A stretch of DNA of 45,458 nucleotides, from positions 1-45,458 of the forward strand of contig JAICIG010000005.1 of the NCBI GenBank assembly GCA_025924495.1. The letters are read 5' to 3'. Positions 26,986 through 36,003 of this stretch are shown in pieces; the stretch's first letter is position 1, and the number at the start of each line of letters is the position of its first letter. Under the pieces are notes generated by a model. It worked only from the letters and a program-made list of their open reading frames with translations, ran no database searches and was not told where the DNA came from. This stretch comes from Pirellulales bacterium. Its GTDB lineage: Bacteria > Planctomycetota > Planctomycetia > Pirellulales > JAICIG01. The position numbers were made by a program, and so were the translations under genes.

Positions 26986-28846
26986 TGCCACAGCGCTCGG
27001 CCAGCCGGCAGGCCTGCCGGTAAATGCCGTCAATATCGAGACCGACTTCCTGAAGCTGTTCCTCTCGTTCTGCATGCAGAACGAACCGGTCTGGAAGCCC
27101 GAGGCGCACGAGATTTCGCACATCGATTTGCGCGGCATTGGCCGCTTCCAGTACGGCGCTGCCGAAGCCGCCAGCTAAGGTTCCCTCTTCGACGGTCAGC
27201 ACAAAGCCGCACTCAGAAATGGCCCGCAAGATTGTCTCCTCGTCGATCGGCTTGGCGAAGCGAGCGTTGATCACGCCCACGTCGAGCCCGTCGTTTCGCA
27301 GTTTCTCGGCGGCGCGAACGCACGAGCCTAGCAACGTGCCATAGGCGATCAGCATGCCGTCGCGGCCCCACTGCAAGATTTCAGCGCGTCCGTGCTCCAC
27401 GGGCTGCACTTCGCGTTCGATGCGTTCTTCCTGTTCCTTCGGGTAGCGAATCGCGGTTGGCCCCGGATGTTCGGTGGCAAAATCGATCATCAGCGGCACG
27501 TCGAGCGCGTCGCCGGGAGACATGATCGTCATATTGGGTAACGACCGCACGTAGACCGTGTCGAACGAGCCATGATGCGTCGGGCCGTCGGGACCGGTGA
27601 ATCCCGCGCGATCCATGCACAACGTCACGGGCAAATTCTGCAGCGACACCTCCTGGAAGATCTGATCGTACGAACGTTGCATAAAAGTCGAATAGATCGA
27701 GACGATCGGACGCACGCCGCTCTTGGCCAATCCGGCTGCAAAGGCGACAGCGTGCGACTCGCAAATTCCGGTGTCGAAGAACCGCTCGGGCATATTCGCC
27801 CGCACCTTTTGCAGCTTGTTCCCTTCGCACATGGCGGCCACGATCGTCGCCACTTTGGGGTTCCGTTGCATGGTCGCGTAGATGGCTTCGCTGACCGCGT
27901 GCGTGTAGGTTCGCGGCGATGCCTTGGCCAGCGGGATGACTTCCTTGCCGTTCCATTCAAACTGCGTTGGCGCGTGGAATTTCACGGGATCCGCGGCGGC
28001 GGGCTCGAATCCATGGCCTTTCTTGGTCAATGCATGAATTAAGATCGGGCCGCCGGCCGGCGCCAGATCGCGGAAAATCTGGGTCAGCATTCCCACGTCG
28101 TGACCATCGACTGGCCCGATATAACGAAATCCGAAATCTTCAAACAGCGTGCCGAAGCTTTTGGGCCCGCGCTGCGCCGCAGGGGGCGGCGTTTGTCCCG
28201 CGGCTTCCAGAGCTTCTCGTTCGCGCTTCGATCTTCGCAAGCCAATCGGATAATCGGTGACTGGCGTCTTATCGAGATACGCGGCCACCGAACCGACGCG
28301 CGGACAAATCGACATTTGGTTGTCGTTCAAAATGACCAGCAGATTCTTTCTCAAGAAACCGGCATGATTGAGCGCTTCGAACACAATGCCGCTGGGCAAC
28401 GCCCCGTCGCCAATCACGGCGACCGTCCGCCGATCGCCGCCACCGAGCAGTTCGTCGCCCGCGCGCAGGCCCAGAGCGCTCGAGACGCTGCACCCGGCAT
28501 GTCCGGTCATGAACAAGTCATAGTCGCTTTCCGCCGGATTGGGGAAGCCCATCAGGCCCCCTTTCGTCCGGATGGTGTGCATCTGGTAGTAGCGACCGGT
28601 GATCATTTTCTGCGGATAAATCTGGTGCCCGGTGTCCCAGACCAGCCGATCGCGAGTGAAGTCATACGCCGCGTGCAGCGCCAAGCACAATTCGACCACG
28701 CCCAAGTTCGACGCGAAGTGTGCGCTGCGGAGGCGCAGGATGCCGCGCAACTCCTCGCGTATCTCTCGCGCCAACTGCTGCAGTTCTTCGACGCTATAGT
28801 CGTGCAGTTCGAGCGGAGTGACTAGTCGGGAAAGCAAATGATCCAT
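26960..28846 (-). CDS. dxs: 1-deoxy-D-xylulose-5-phosphate synthase
   Basis: This is the 628-residue first enzyme of the MEP isoprenoid pathway; it joins pyruvate and glyceraldehyde 3-phosphate with ThDP to make DXP. Motifs: LVWDTGHQIYPQKMITGR, FMTGHAGCSVSSALG, the ThDP/Mg motif VIGDGALPSGIVFEALNHAG ending in LNDNQMSI, FRYIGPVDGHD, and the transketolase C-half DRAGFTGPDGPTHHGSFD. ATG 28846 overlaps the ispA TGA as TGATG, with GAGG 8 nt upstream; a GTG at 28849 is also in frame. It is the last gene of the isoprenoid set. Its 3' end overlaps that of the convergent outer-membrane protein gene by 26 nt. Confidence 0.98.
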   Translation of the reverse strand: MDHLLSRLVTPLELHDYSVEELQQLAREIREELRGILRLRSAHFASNLGVVELCLALHAAYDFTRDRLVWDTGHQIYPQKMITGRYYQMHTIRTKGGLMGFPNPAESDYDLFMTGHAGCSVSSALGLRAGDELLGGGDRRTVAVIGDGALPSGIVFEALNHAGFLRKNLLVILNDNQMSICPRVGSVAAYLDKTPVTDYPIGLRRSKREREALEAAGQTPPPAAQRGPKSFGTLFEDFGFRYIGPVDGHDVGMLTQIFRDLAPAGGPILIHALTKKGHGFEPAAADPVKFHAPTQFEWNGKEVIPLAKASPRTYTHAVSEAIYATMQRNPKVATIVAAMCEGNKLQKVRANMPERFFDTGICESHAVAFAAGLAKSGVRPIVSIYSTFMQRSYDQIFQEVSLQNLPVTLCMDRAGFTGPDGPTHHGSFDTVYVRSLPNMTIMSPGDALDVPLMIDFATEHPGPTAIRYPKEQEERIEREVQPVEHGRAEILQWGRDGMLIAYGTLLGSCVRAAEKLRNDGLDVGVINARFAKPIDEETILRAISECGFVLTVEEGTLAGGFGSAVLEAANAAQIDVRNLVRLGLPDRFVLHAEREEQLQEVGLDIDGIYRQACRLAERCGINNETSRV

Positions 28847-29796
28847 CACTCAGTCCTCTTCAGTATGAAATGCGCCAAGGCGCGTAGATGTTCAGCACGC
28901 GGGCCCAACGGCAAGAGGGCATCGCAGGCCTCGGAAACCAACTGTTCTGCGCGGAGGCGCGACTCCGTCAGTCCCAGCAATTCGGGAAAGCTCGGCGGCG
29001 AGGCCGCGCCAGCTTGGATCTCATGAGTCGCCGGCGCGGCGTCCTGCTCGTGATCGAGGATGTCGTCGACAATCTGAAACACCAGGCCGATCCGGCGGCC
29101 GTACTGTTCGATAGCGCGCCGGGCTCGGTCGCCGGCTCCCGCCGAAATAGCGCCCATGCGGACCGAGGCCAGACATAAAGCGCCGGTCTTGCGAGCATGA
29201 ATGGCCTCGAGCCGCGAGAGCGACGCTTCCCGATCGTGGGATGGCCCTAAACCGGCCAGATCGTCGGCTTGTCCGCCGACCATGCCGGCGGCGCCGGCCG
29301 CCGTACTCAATTCCAGCACGCATGCCGCAGCCGCCGCTGGATCGGAAATCTCGCGGCTCAACAGCTCAAAAGCGAGCGTCAATAGGGCATCGCCCGCCAG
29401 GATTGCGGTCGCCTCGTCAAAGGCCTTGTGGACGGTTGGCCTGCCGCGGCGCAAGTCGTCGTTGTCGAGAGCCGGCAGGTCATCGTGGATCAGCGAATAT
29501 GCGTGGATGCACTCCAGGGCGCACGCCGCGGGCATGGCAAGTTCTTCGGCGCCGCCACAAGCGGCGCACGACATCAATGACAGCAAAGGCCGCACGCGTT
29601 TTCCGCCTGACAGTACGGCATAACGCATGGCGGCGGCCAGCTTCGCCGGGCACTCGGGTTCTCGCGGCAACCAGCGGTCTAGCGCGGCGTCGATCGCCGT
29701 TCGCCGCTCGCGGCAAGACTCCTGAAACAGCGCCGTCGGAACTTCGACAAGGGCCGTTGCGGAGGGCGAGACGTTGCTAGCAGGTAAAGTCGGCAT
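28846..29796 (-). CDS. ispA: Polyprenyl synthetase, farnesyl/geranylgeranyl diphosphate synthase type
   Basis: This 316-residue trans-isoprenyl diphosphate synthase condenses IPP with DMAPP/GPP, most likely to FPP (C15). Motifs: GGKRVRP, the first Asp-rich motif DDLPALDNDDLRRGRPTVHK (D105, D106, D111, the DDx4D form of bacterial enzymes) and the second Asp-rich motif FQIVDDILDHE. Chain length depends on residues before the first motif (CIHAYSLIHDD), which look like FPP synthase, though GGPP cannot be excluded. It is followed by dxs with a TGATG overlap, the usual bacterial order ispA-dxs without xseB. ispG is 147 nt upstream. No clear SD precedes ATG 29796. Confidence 0.94.
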   Translation of the reverse strand: MPTLPASNVSPSATALVEVPTALFQESCRERRTAIDAALDRWLPREPECPAKLAAAMRYAVLSGGKRVRPLLSLMSCAACGGAEELAMPAACALECIHAYSLIHDDLPALDNDDLRRGRPTVHKAFDEATAILAGDALLTLAFELLSREISDPAAAAACVLELSTAAGAAGMVGGQADDLAGLGPSHDREASLSRLEAIHARKTGALCLASVRMGAISAGAGDRARRAIEQYGRRIGLVFQIVDDILDHEQDAAPATHEIQAGAASPPSFPELLGLTESRLRAEQLVSEACDALLPLGPRAEHLRALAHFILKRTE

Positions 29797-29943
29797 GGTT
29801 GATATTCACTTTCGACACACGAGGTCGCTCATGTCGCCGCCCGCAATCGCTGCGTCTACGACATACGAACATTAGTCCACAGTTCCACGAAGCGTCGGAT
29901 GCCCGGCCGGCGCCAGACAATAACCGCGATTCATGGCGGTTGT

Positions 29944-31095
29944 TCAACACGTAATCGCACTTTTTGCTTCGATCAAAGCGTCCAATTCCTGCCTTAGCTT
30001 GGGCAGGATGGAATCGTAAGGATAGGCGCCTAAGTCCTCGCCGCCTCGCTTAAGGTTCACGAAATTCGGTCCGCACCACAGCCCTAAGTCGGCATCATCG
30101 GTTTCGCCCGGCCCGTTGACCCGGCAGCCCATCACCGCGATGGTGATGGCATGGTCTTTGGCGTAAGCGGTCATTTCCTTCACCTGCTGCGCCAGTTCGA
30201 CGAAGGCTTCGTTCTCGACTCGCGAGCAACTGGGGCAACTGATGATATTCAAGGTTTGCAGGCCGTAGTCGACGACGCTGCGCACGCGACCGGCTGCAAT
30301 GTCGGCCAGAATCTGCCGTCCGGCGGCGATTTCTTCCGGCTTGCGTGCGTTGGGAACCGTCAGCGACACGCGGATCGTATCGCCGATGCCGCGACTGATG
30401 AGCTGCTCGAAGGCGATTCGCGTTTTAATAATGCCGTCCGGCGGGATGCCCGCCTCGGTGACGCCCAAGTGGATGGGTACGTCCGGACGCTCGGCGGCGA
30501 AACGCCGGTTGACCTCGACCACCTTCTTCGGGTCGGAGTCCTTCAGCGAGACGCAATACCGGGTGAAGCCCAGCGAATCAAGCAGCGCGCAGTGCTCCAA
30601 GGCGCTCTCGAGCATGGGTGAAATCGAGTCCTTGGCGTCGTACTTATCCAGCTTCGCAGGGTCGACCGAGCCGCAATTGACGCCTACGCGAATGGCGCAA
30701 TCATTCTTGCCTGCCACGTCGGCCAGAAACTTGACCTTGTCCTGCCAGCGCTTCTCGCGTTCGTGATGATAAAGATGCCCGGGGTTGTAGCGGACTTTAT
30801 CGACGTGCGGGGCCACAAGCGATGCCAGCCGGTAATTTTCCTGCAAGTCGACGGAGAGATTCGCCTTCGTGCGGCGGCGAATCTCAGCCAGGGCCTCCGC
30901 GTCGCGAGCATTATCGACGGCGATCCGCACCACGTCGGCGCCGGCATCGACCAAGGCGTTCGCCTGAGCCGCGGTGGCCTCGATGTCTTGCGTATGCGTG
31001 GCACACATGCTTTGCACGGCGATCGGGTGTTTCTCGCCGATCGTCACCGAGCCGATCCGGACGGCTCGCGTCGGGTTGCGCGGAAGATTATTCAT
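29944..31095 (-). CDS. ispG: 4-hydroxy-3-methylbut-2-enyl-diphosphate synthase (IspG/GcpE)
   Basis: This is the 383-residue [4Fe-4S] enzyme that turns MEcPP into HMBPP in the MEP pathway. It is of the short bacterial form: a TIM-barrel ([48 protein letters not shown]) and then a C-terminal cluster domain with [12 protein letters not shown] (two Cys ligands) and [18 protein letters not shown] (third Cys and the Glu). The frame is open to 31242, but [20 protein letters not shown] at ATG 31095 is the normal N-terminus and has GAGG 7 nt upstream. It lies 32 nt after ispH. Its partner in electron supply (flavodoxin or ferredoxin) is not in the window. Confidence 0.97.
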   Translation of the reverse strand: MNNLPRNPTRAVRIGSVTIGEKHPIAVQSMCATHTQDIEATAAQANALVDAGADVVRIAVDNARDAEALAEIRRRTKANLSVDLQENYRLASLVAPHVDKVRYNPGHLYHHEREKRWQDKVKFLADVAGKNDCAIRVGVNCGSVDPAKLDKYDAKDSISPMLESALEHCALLDSLGFTRYCVSLKDSDPKKVVEVNRRFAAERPDVPIHLGVTEAGIPPDGIIKTRIAFEQLISRGIGDTIRVSLTVPNARKPEEIAAGRQILADIAAGRVRSVVDYGLQTLNIISCPSCSRVENEAFVELAQQVKEMTAYAKDHAITIAVMGCRVNGPGETDDADLGLWCGPNFVNLKRGGEDLGAYPYDSILPKLRQELDALIEAKSAITC

Positions 31096-31127
31096 GAGAT
31101 ATCCTCGGGTAAATTGCGAATAAGAAA

Positions 31128-32084
31128 TTAACCGGCGACAGGAGAACCTTCGTGCGCTGTTGTCGCACGCAACGCTCGCGGCAGCGGGAAGACTACGTCT
31201 TCTTCGCGCACCACGCGGTTTTCCACCTCGGCGCCGTAACAAGACTGCAACCAGTCAAGGCACTCGACCACCAGTTTTTCAGGCGCACTGGCTCCTGCCG
31301 TGAGAGCGATCCTCTCCACGCCTTCCAGCCACGCCGGGTCGATGTCTTCCACGTCATCGATCAAGTAAGCGCGGGCGCCGTGCTGCCGTGCGACTTCGGC
31401 CAGCCTGATCGAGTTTGAGCTATTGTCGCTGCCCACGACCAGCACGACCTCGACTTCACGCGCCAGCTCTCGTACTGCTTCCTGGCGGTTCTGCGTGGCG
31501 TAGCAGATATCCTCTTTCGGAGGACTGGCAATGTTTGGATATCGGGCCCGCAAGGCGGCAATCACGCGGTTCGCGTCGTCGACGCTCAGAGTAGTCTGAG
31601 TGAGATAGGCCACGCGGTCGGCGTCGGGCAGATCCAGACTCGCAACATCCTCGGGCGTTTCGACAAGCACGATTTGTCCCGGTGCTTCGCCCATCGTGCC
31701 GATTACTTCGTCATGCCCCTCGTGACCAATGAGCACGATCGTGTAACCGTCTCGTGCAAAACGGACCGCCTCCAAGTGGACCTTCGTGACCAGCGGGCAG
31801 GTGGCGTCGATCGTATGCAATTTCCGCTGCCGAGCCTGCTCGCGGACGGCGGGCGAAACGCCATGCGCGCTATACAGCAAATTGGCGCCGATCGGCGCTT
31901 CATCGATCGAGTTCACGAAAATCACGCCGCGGCGCTGGAAATCGTCGACAACGTGCTTGTTGTGGACGATTTCGTGGAACACGTACAGGGGCGCCCCGAG
32001 CAGGTCGAGCGCTCGCTCGAGGCTGCGCACGACCATCACTACGCCCGCACAAAAGCCGTGCGGATTCGCTAATAACACTTTCAT
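31128..32084 (-). CDS. ispH: 4-hydroxy-3-methylbut-2-enyl diphosphate reductase (IspH/LytB)
   Basis: This is the 318-residue iron-sulfur enzyme of the last MEP step, reducing HMBPP to IPP and DMAPP. The three cluster cysteines are in HGFCAGV (Cys12), [11 protein letters not shown] and [10 protein letters not shown]. Substrate-binding blocks are present: [49 protein letters not shown] 32084 forms an ATGA overlap with the stop of the upstream HD-GYP gene, and a GGTGGT SD-like run lies just before it, so it is translationally coupled to a regulator. The next gene is ispG (32-nt gap). Confidence 0.98.
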   Translation of the reverse strand: MKVLLANPHGFCAGVVMVVRSLERALDLLGAPLYVFHEIVHNKHVVDDFQRRGVIFVNSIDEAPIGANLLYSAHGVSPAVREQARQRKLHTIDATCPLVTKVHLEAVRFARDGYTIVLIGHEGHDEVIGTMGEAPGQIVLVETPEDVASLDLPDADRVAYLTQTTLSVDDANRVIAALRARYPNIASPPKEDICYATQNRQEAVRELAREVEVVLVVGSDNSSNSIRLAEVARQHGARAYLIDDVEDIDPAWLEGVERIALTAGASAPEKLVVECLDWLQSCYGAEVENRVVREEDVVFPLPRALRATTAHEGSPVAG

Positions 32085-33160
32085 ATCACCACCGGTTCTG
32101 TCAGGAGATTAGGGCCACACGTCGTCTCGTCAGCTTGGTAAGACTCGTGCTCGGCGAACTTCTCGCGGATTTGAACAAATTCGTTTTCACACGCCAGGAA
32201 GGCCTCGACCACATCGGGGTCGAAATGCGTCCCGGCTTCCTCGACAAGGATCGAGCGCGTCAGCTCGTGCGCGAAGGCTTCTTTGTAGGAGCGTTTGCTG
32301 GTCAGTGCGTCGTAGACGTCGGCCAGCGCCACGATTCGCCCGCAAAGGGGAATCTCCTGGCCCGCCAATCCATGCGGGTAACCGGCGCCGTCCCAACGCT
32401 CGTGATGGCTCAAGGCAATATCGCGGCCTAGCCGCAAGAAGGCGGCGTTCGGATGCTGGCGAAGTGCGGCATTCAGGGTTTCGGCGCCGATCAGCGTGTG
32501 CCGCTTCATGACTTCGAATTCCCAATTGCTCAACCTGCCGGCCTTCAGCAGCACGCTATCGGGTATGCCGACTTTGCCGATGTCGTGCAGCGGACTGGTA
32601 AGGTAAATCATCCGCGCGTAGTCGGCGTTGATTTGATCGCCGAGTTTTGGCGAGTCCGCGAGGCGCCTGGCGAGAACGCTCGCATAGCATCGCATTCGCT
32701 CCAGATGAGCTCCCGTTTCCGGATCGCGCGATTCGGCCAGCTTGGCGAGCGCAAAAATCGCCAGATCGCGAGTTTCCAAGGCAAGCACCCGCCGGCCAGA
32801 ATGCAATCTGAATCGCAATTCCGCGGGATCGAACGGCTTGGTCATGAAGTCATCCGCCCCTGCCGCCAGCCCTTCGATCATGTCTTTCTTCTCGCCGCGC
32901 GACGTCAGCAAGATCACGTACACGTAACTGCAGAAATCGCGGGCCCGAATTTGCCGGCACAATTCGATGCCGTCCATTTCCGGCATCATCCAATCGGTGA
33001 TGACAAGCTGGCACGCGCCTTGATTCAGAAGCTCTAATGCTTCGCGGCCGTTCCCGGCCACCTCAACCTGGTAACCTGCCTGCTCGACGGTCCGCCGGGA
33101 AATGGCGAGCGATACTTCGTCGTCGTCAACGATCAGGATTCGTAAATCGGTCCCCGGCAT
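32081..33160 (-). CDS. REC-HD-GYP response regulator (cyclic-di-GMP phosphodiesterase type)
   Basis: This is a 359-residue two-domain regulator. The receiver domain (residues ~6-125) has LRILIVDDDE and the phospho-acceptor Asp in VITDWMMPEMDG. The HD-GYP domain (~150-340) is intact: HDIGKVGIPD, HTLIGAETL, HHERWDGAGYPHGL and CGRIVALADVYDALTSKRSYK, so c-di-GMP (or cyclic GMP-AMP) hydrolysis is expected. ATG 33160 has AAGAGA 9 nt upstream; the frame also starts at TTG 33166. It lies 68 nt after the hybrid kinase at 33229 and overlaps ispH by ATGA. The paralogue at 40676-41686 has the same layout. It is probably the output of the two kinases, by position. Confidence 0.95.
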   Translation of the reverse strand: MPGTDLRILIVDDDEVSLAISRRTVEQAGYQVEVAGNGREALELLNQGACQLVITDWMMPEMDGIELCRQIRARDFCSYVYVILLTSRGEKKDMIEGLAAGADDFMTKPFDPAELRFRLHSGRRVLALETRDLAIFALAKLAESRDPETGAHLERMRCYASVLARRLADSPKLGDQINADYARMIYLTSPLHDIGKVGIPDSVLLKAGRLSNWEFEVMKRHTLIGAETLNAALRQHPNAAFLRLGRDIALSHHERWDGAGYPHGLAGQEIPLCGRIVALADVYDALTSKRSYKEAFAHELTRSILVEEAGTHFDPDVVEAFLACENEFVQIREKFAEHESYQADETTCGPNLLTEPVVI

Positions 33161-33228
33161 ATTCAATTTCTCTTAACTGCTTTTGGCGGAATTCGTCTCT
33201 TGGATGGGCGAGTGCATTCTCTTGCCGT

Positions 33229-35922
33229 TTAACGAACGGCAAGCACCTCTCGGTGATAACTTCGAAACCGCTCGAGTTCGTCACGGAGTTCCGCAAAGCA
33301 ATCTTCAATCTCGTCCAAGGCCTGTTTGCGACCGAGCGCCTCGAGCCGCGCTGCGGCGGCAGCCAAGGGCTCGGCGGAAAGGCTTGCCGCGGCGCCTTTC
33401 AGTCGATGGGCGAGCTGCGCCGTTTGCTCGGCATCGTGCGCGGCCACGCGCTGTTCCAGTTGCTGGACGTCGAGGTCGGCTTGCCGCTCGAATTTTTCCA
33501 GCAGCACTTTCACGAAGTCCCAATCGCCCATGAAGCGCTCGGCGACTGCATCGCGGTTCCATGGCGCGGCGGCCGGAATCGCTTGGGCAGGCGCCGACGC
33601 CGCAATGGGCGCCGCAGCCGGACGTTCAGGCTCTTGCTCGACCGCAGCCGCCTCGCATTCCGGCGCCTCGTCAAGGTGCGATAAAAATCGTTCCAGGGCG
33701 TCAAACAGCTCTTCGCGATTGAGCGGCTTTTTCAGGTAGTCGGTCATACCCGCTTCCAGGCACCGCTGACGATCTCCTTCGAGAGCGTTGGCGGTCAGTG
33801 CGACGATCGGCAGCGGCGACTTCTTGCCGCTTGTCCGCTCTGCCTGGCGAATGGTGCGCGTCGCTTCGTAGCCATCCATCTCCGGCATCTGACAGTCCAT
33901 CAGAATGAGGTCGTATGTTCGTTGGGCGACCGCCTCGACCGCTTCCTTGCCGTTGCCGCGAATCTCGCAACGGTATCCAGCCGCCTTGAGCATCTCGACG
34001 GCCACGAGTTGATTGACTTCATTGTCCTCGACAAGCAAAATCTTCGCGGTTTTCGGCGTGGATGAACGGCGCGGCCGGCGCGATTTCGATGCCGCCGCGT
34101 TGCCGCCCGCTTTCTCAACCAGCGAAGGCTTCAGCCCAGACATCATGGCGTCGAGCAGCCGTGACGCCGTGATAGGCTTGCGCAAACAACTGAGAATGCC
34201 GCTTTCGGCCAATTTGGCTTCGCCAGGTTGATCTTGGAGGCCCGTCATGACATACAGCAGCGTGTCGCGCAAAGCCGGGATGGCCTTGATCGCTCCGGCC
34301 AATTCATCGCCGCGCAACGTCGGCATGCAGAGATCGAGAATGGCGACCTGGAAAGCGCGGCCGGCCGTCGCTGCGGAACGAAGCAAAGCCAAAGCTGCAG
34401 GGCCATCTTCTGCGGTCCGGCACTCGCAGCCCCAGGCAGTCAACTGGCGCTCGAGCGATGCCAGCACCGACGGGCTGTCATCAACGCACAACACTCGCAA
34501 GCCTTGCAGCGGCTTGGCCGCCGCCAACTCGGCGCGTCGTTGACTTTCTGCGCTGCGCTGTAACCTGACCGTGAATGAGAAGGTCGAACCCTTTCCGTGT
34601 TCGCTTTCCACGGAAATCTCTCCTCCCATCATCTCCGCCAATTTCTTGCAGATGGACAATCCCAGGCCGGTGCCCCCGAATTTACGCGTCGTCGACGAAT
34701 CGACCTGCGAGAACGAGTGGAAGAGTCGCGACTGCAACTCTTTGGGAATTCCGGTGCCGGTGTCCGACACGCTGCAGCGCAGAGTCAAGTCGTCTTCCGA
34801 CTCCGCCGCCAGCGAGACATTGACGCCGATATGCCCGGCGGCCGTGAATTTGACGGCGTTCGACAGCAGATTGGTGAAGATTTGCTGTATGCGGCTGGGA
34901 TCGCCGCGGTAGTGAGCCGGCAGAGCAGGCTCGACGAAACAGACGACTTCCAGGTTCTTCTTGACCGCATCTTCGATCACCATCGTGATCGAGCGTTCGA
35001 CGACCGTGTGCAAGTCGAACTCGATGGTCTCCAGTTCCATCCGGCCCGCCTCGATCTTCGAGAAATCGAGCACGTCATTAATTAGTTGCAGCAGCACCTT
35101 GGCCGAGAGTTTGGCAGCCTCCACGAATCGTCGCTGTTGAGCGTCCAGATTCGTGTCCATCAGCAATTGCCCCATGCCGATCACGCCATTGAGCGGAGTG
35201 CGCAACTCATGCGACATATTCGCCAAAAATTCGCTCTTGGCGCGGTTGGCGGCTTCGGCGGCGACGCGAGCCACCTCAAGTTGCTGCGACTTGGTCGCCA
35301 ATTCGGCGGCCTGGGATTCGAGATGAGCTTTGGCGTCGAGCAGTTCCTGGTTGTACCGTTGCAGTTCGAGCTCCTTCTTTTTCAGCTCCTCGACTTTGCG
35401 CTCGACGGTTTCCAGGTAGGTTTGGGCGGAAGCGGCTAACTCGGTCTTCTCGGCCATCGACTGCGCCAATTGCAACACCTCGACGGCGTCGAACGGCTTT
35501 TTTAGAATCAGCAGATTGCTCGACTTGCCCAGTTCTTTCGTGATGGCGTCCCAATCGTAGTCCGAATATGCCGTGCAAATCACGCACGGCAAATCGGGCA
35601 GGTCCTTCCAGAGGGCCTTGATGGTTTTGATGCCGTCCATGCCGGGCGGCATGCGGACGTCCACGAACGCCATGAAGTGCGGCTCGCCGCGGCGCGCGGC
35701 GGCAACGGCAAGCTGGACGCCCTCCTCGCCTTGATAGGCCGACTCGATTTCGACCTGCAAGGAGGCTTGGGCGGGCTTCGCGGGCACACTGGAGCCGAAC
35801 AACTCGGCCTCCAGCCGATCCATTTCGCTAGCCGGCGCCGAGGAACTCTCGAACACCTTGCGGAAGTCCGCGTGAATGTCTTTGTTGTCGTCAATAATCA
35901 AAATGCGGCGGGGCCTGGTCAT
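33229..35922 (-). CDS. Hybrid histidine kinase: REC-coiled coil-HisKA-HATPase-REC-REC-HPt
   Basis: This 897-residue soluble phosphorelay protein runs in order: an N-terminal receiver ([16 protein letters not shown], phospho-Asp88 in [12 protein letters not shown]) with an insert of ~35 residues after its first helix; a coiled coil (about 155-230); HisKA with H238 in [16 protein letters not shown]; HATPase (340-455, N-box [10 protein letters not shown] boxes DTGTGI and GGTGLGLSI); REC2 (Asp530); REC3 ([13 protein letters not shown], Asp676); and an HPt with H839 in AHRLKGAAA. No TM or sensor domain is seen, so it needs an upstream partner, and the N-terminal receiver may take phosphate from the neighbouring kinase. 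ATG 35922 has GGAG 8 nt upstream; TTG 35934 is also open. Confidence 0.95.
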   Translation of the reverse strand: MTRPRRILIIDDNKDIHADFRKVFESSSAPASEMDRLEAELFGSSVPAKPAQASLQVEIESAYQGEEGVQLAVAAARRGEPHFMAFVDVRMPPGMDGIKTIKALWKDLPDLPCVICTAYSDYDWDAITKELGKSSNLLILKKPFDAVEVLQLAQSMAEKTELAASAQTYLETVERKVEELKKKELELQRYNQELLDAKAHLESQAAELATKSQQLEVARVAAEAANRAKSEFLANMSHELRTPLNGVIGMGQLLMDTNLDAQQRRFVEAAKLSAKVLLQLINDVLDFSKIEAGRMELETIEFDLHTVVERSITMVIEDAVKKNLEVVCFVEPALPAHYRGDPSRIQQIFTNLLSNAVKFTAAGHIGVNVSLAAESEDDLTLRCSVSDTGTGIPKELQSRLFHSFSQVDSSTTRKFGGTGLGLSICKKLAEMMGGEISVESEHGKGSTFSFTVRLQRSAESQRRAELAAAKPLQGLRVLCVDDSPSVLASLERQLTAWGCECRTAEDGPAALALLRSAATAGRAFQVAILDLCMPTLRGDELAGAIKAIPALRDTLLYVMTGLQDQPGEAKLAESGILSCLRKPITASRLLDAMMSGLKPSLVEKAGGNAAASKSRRPRRSSTPKTAKILLVEDNEVNQLVAVEMLKAAGYRCEIRGNGKEAVEAVAQRTYDLILMDCQMPEMDGYEATRTIRQAERTSGKKSPLPIVALTANALEGDRQRCLEAGMTDYLKKPLNREELFDALERFLSHLDEAPECEAAAVEQEPERPAAAPIAASAPAQAIPAAAPWNRDAVAERFMGDWDFVKVLLEKFERQADLDVQQLEQRVAAHDAEQTAQLAHRLKGAAASLSAEPLAAAAARLEALGRKQALDEIEDCFAELRDELERFRSYHREVLAVR

Positions 35923-36003
35923 AGCTCGCTCCAAGCGGAGGGTCGGCTGAGGTAGGGGTGGGTTAGAAAATCGCGGGAGAGTTCAAGATCGGTACAGTGG
36001 GGT

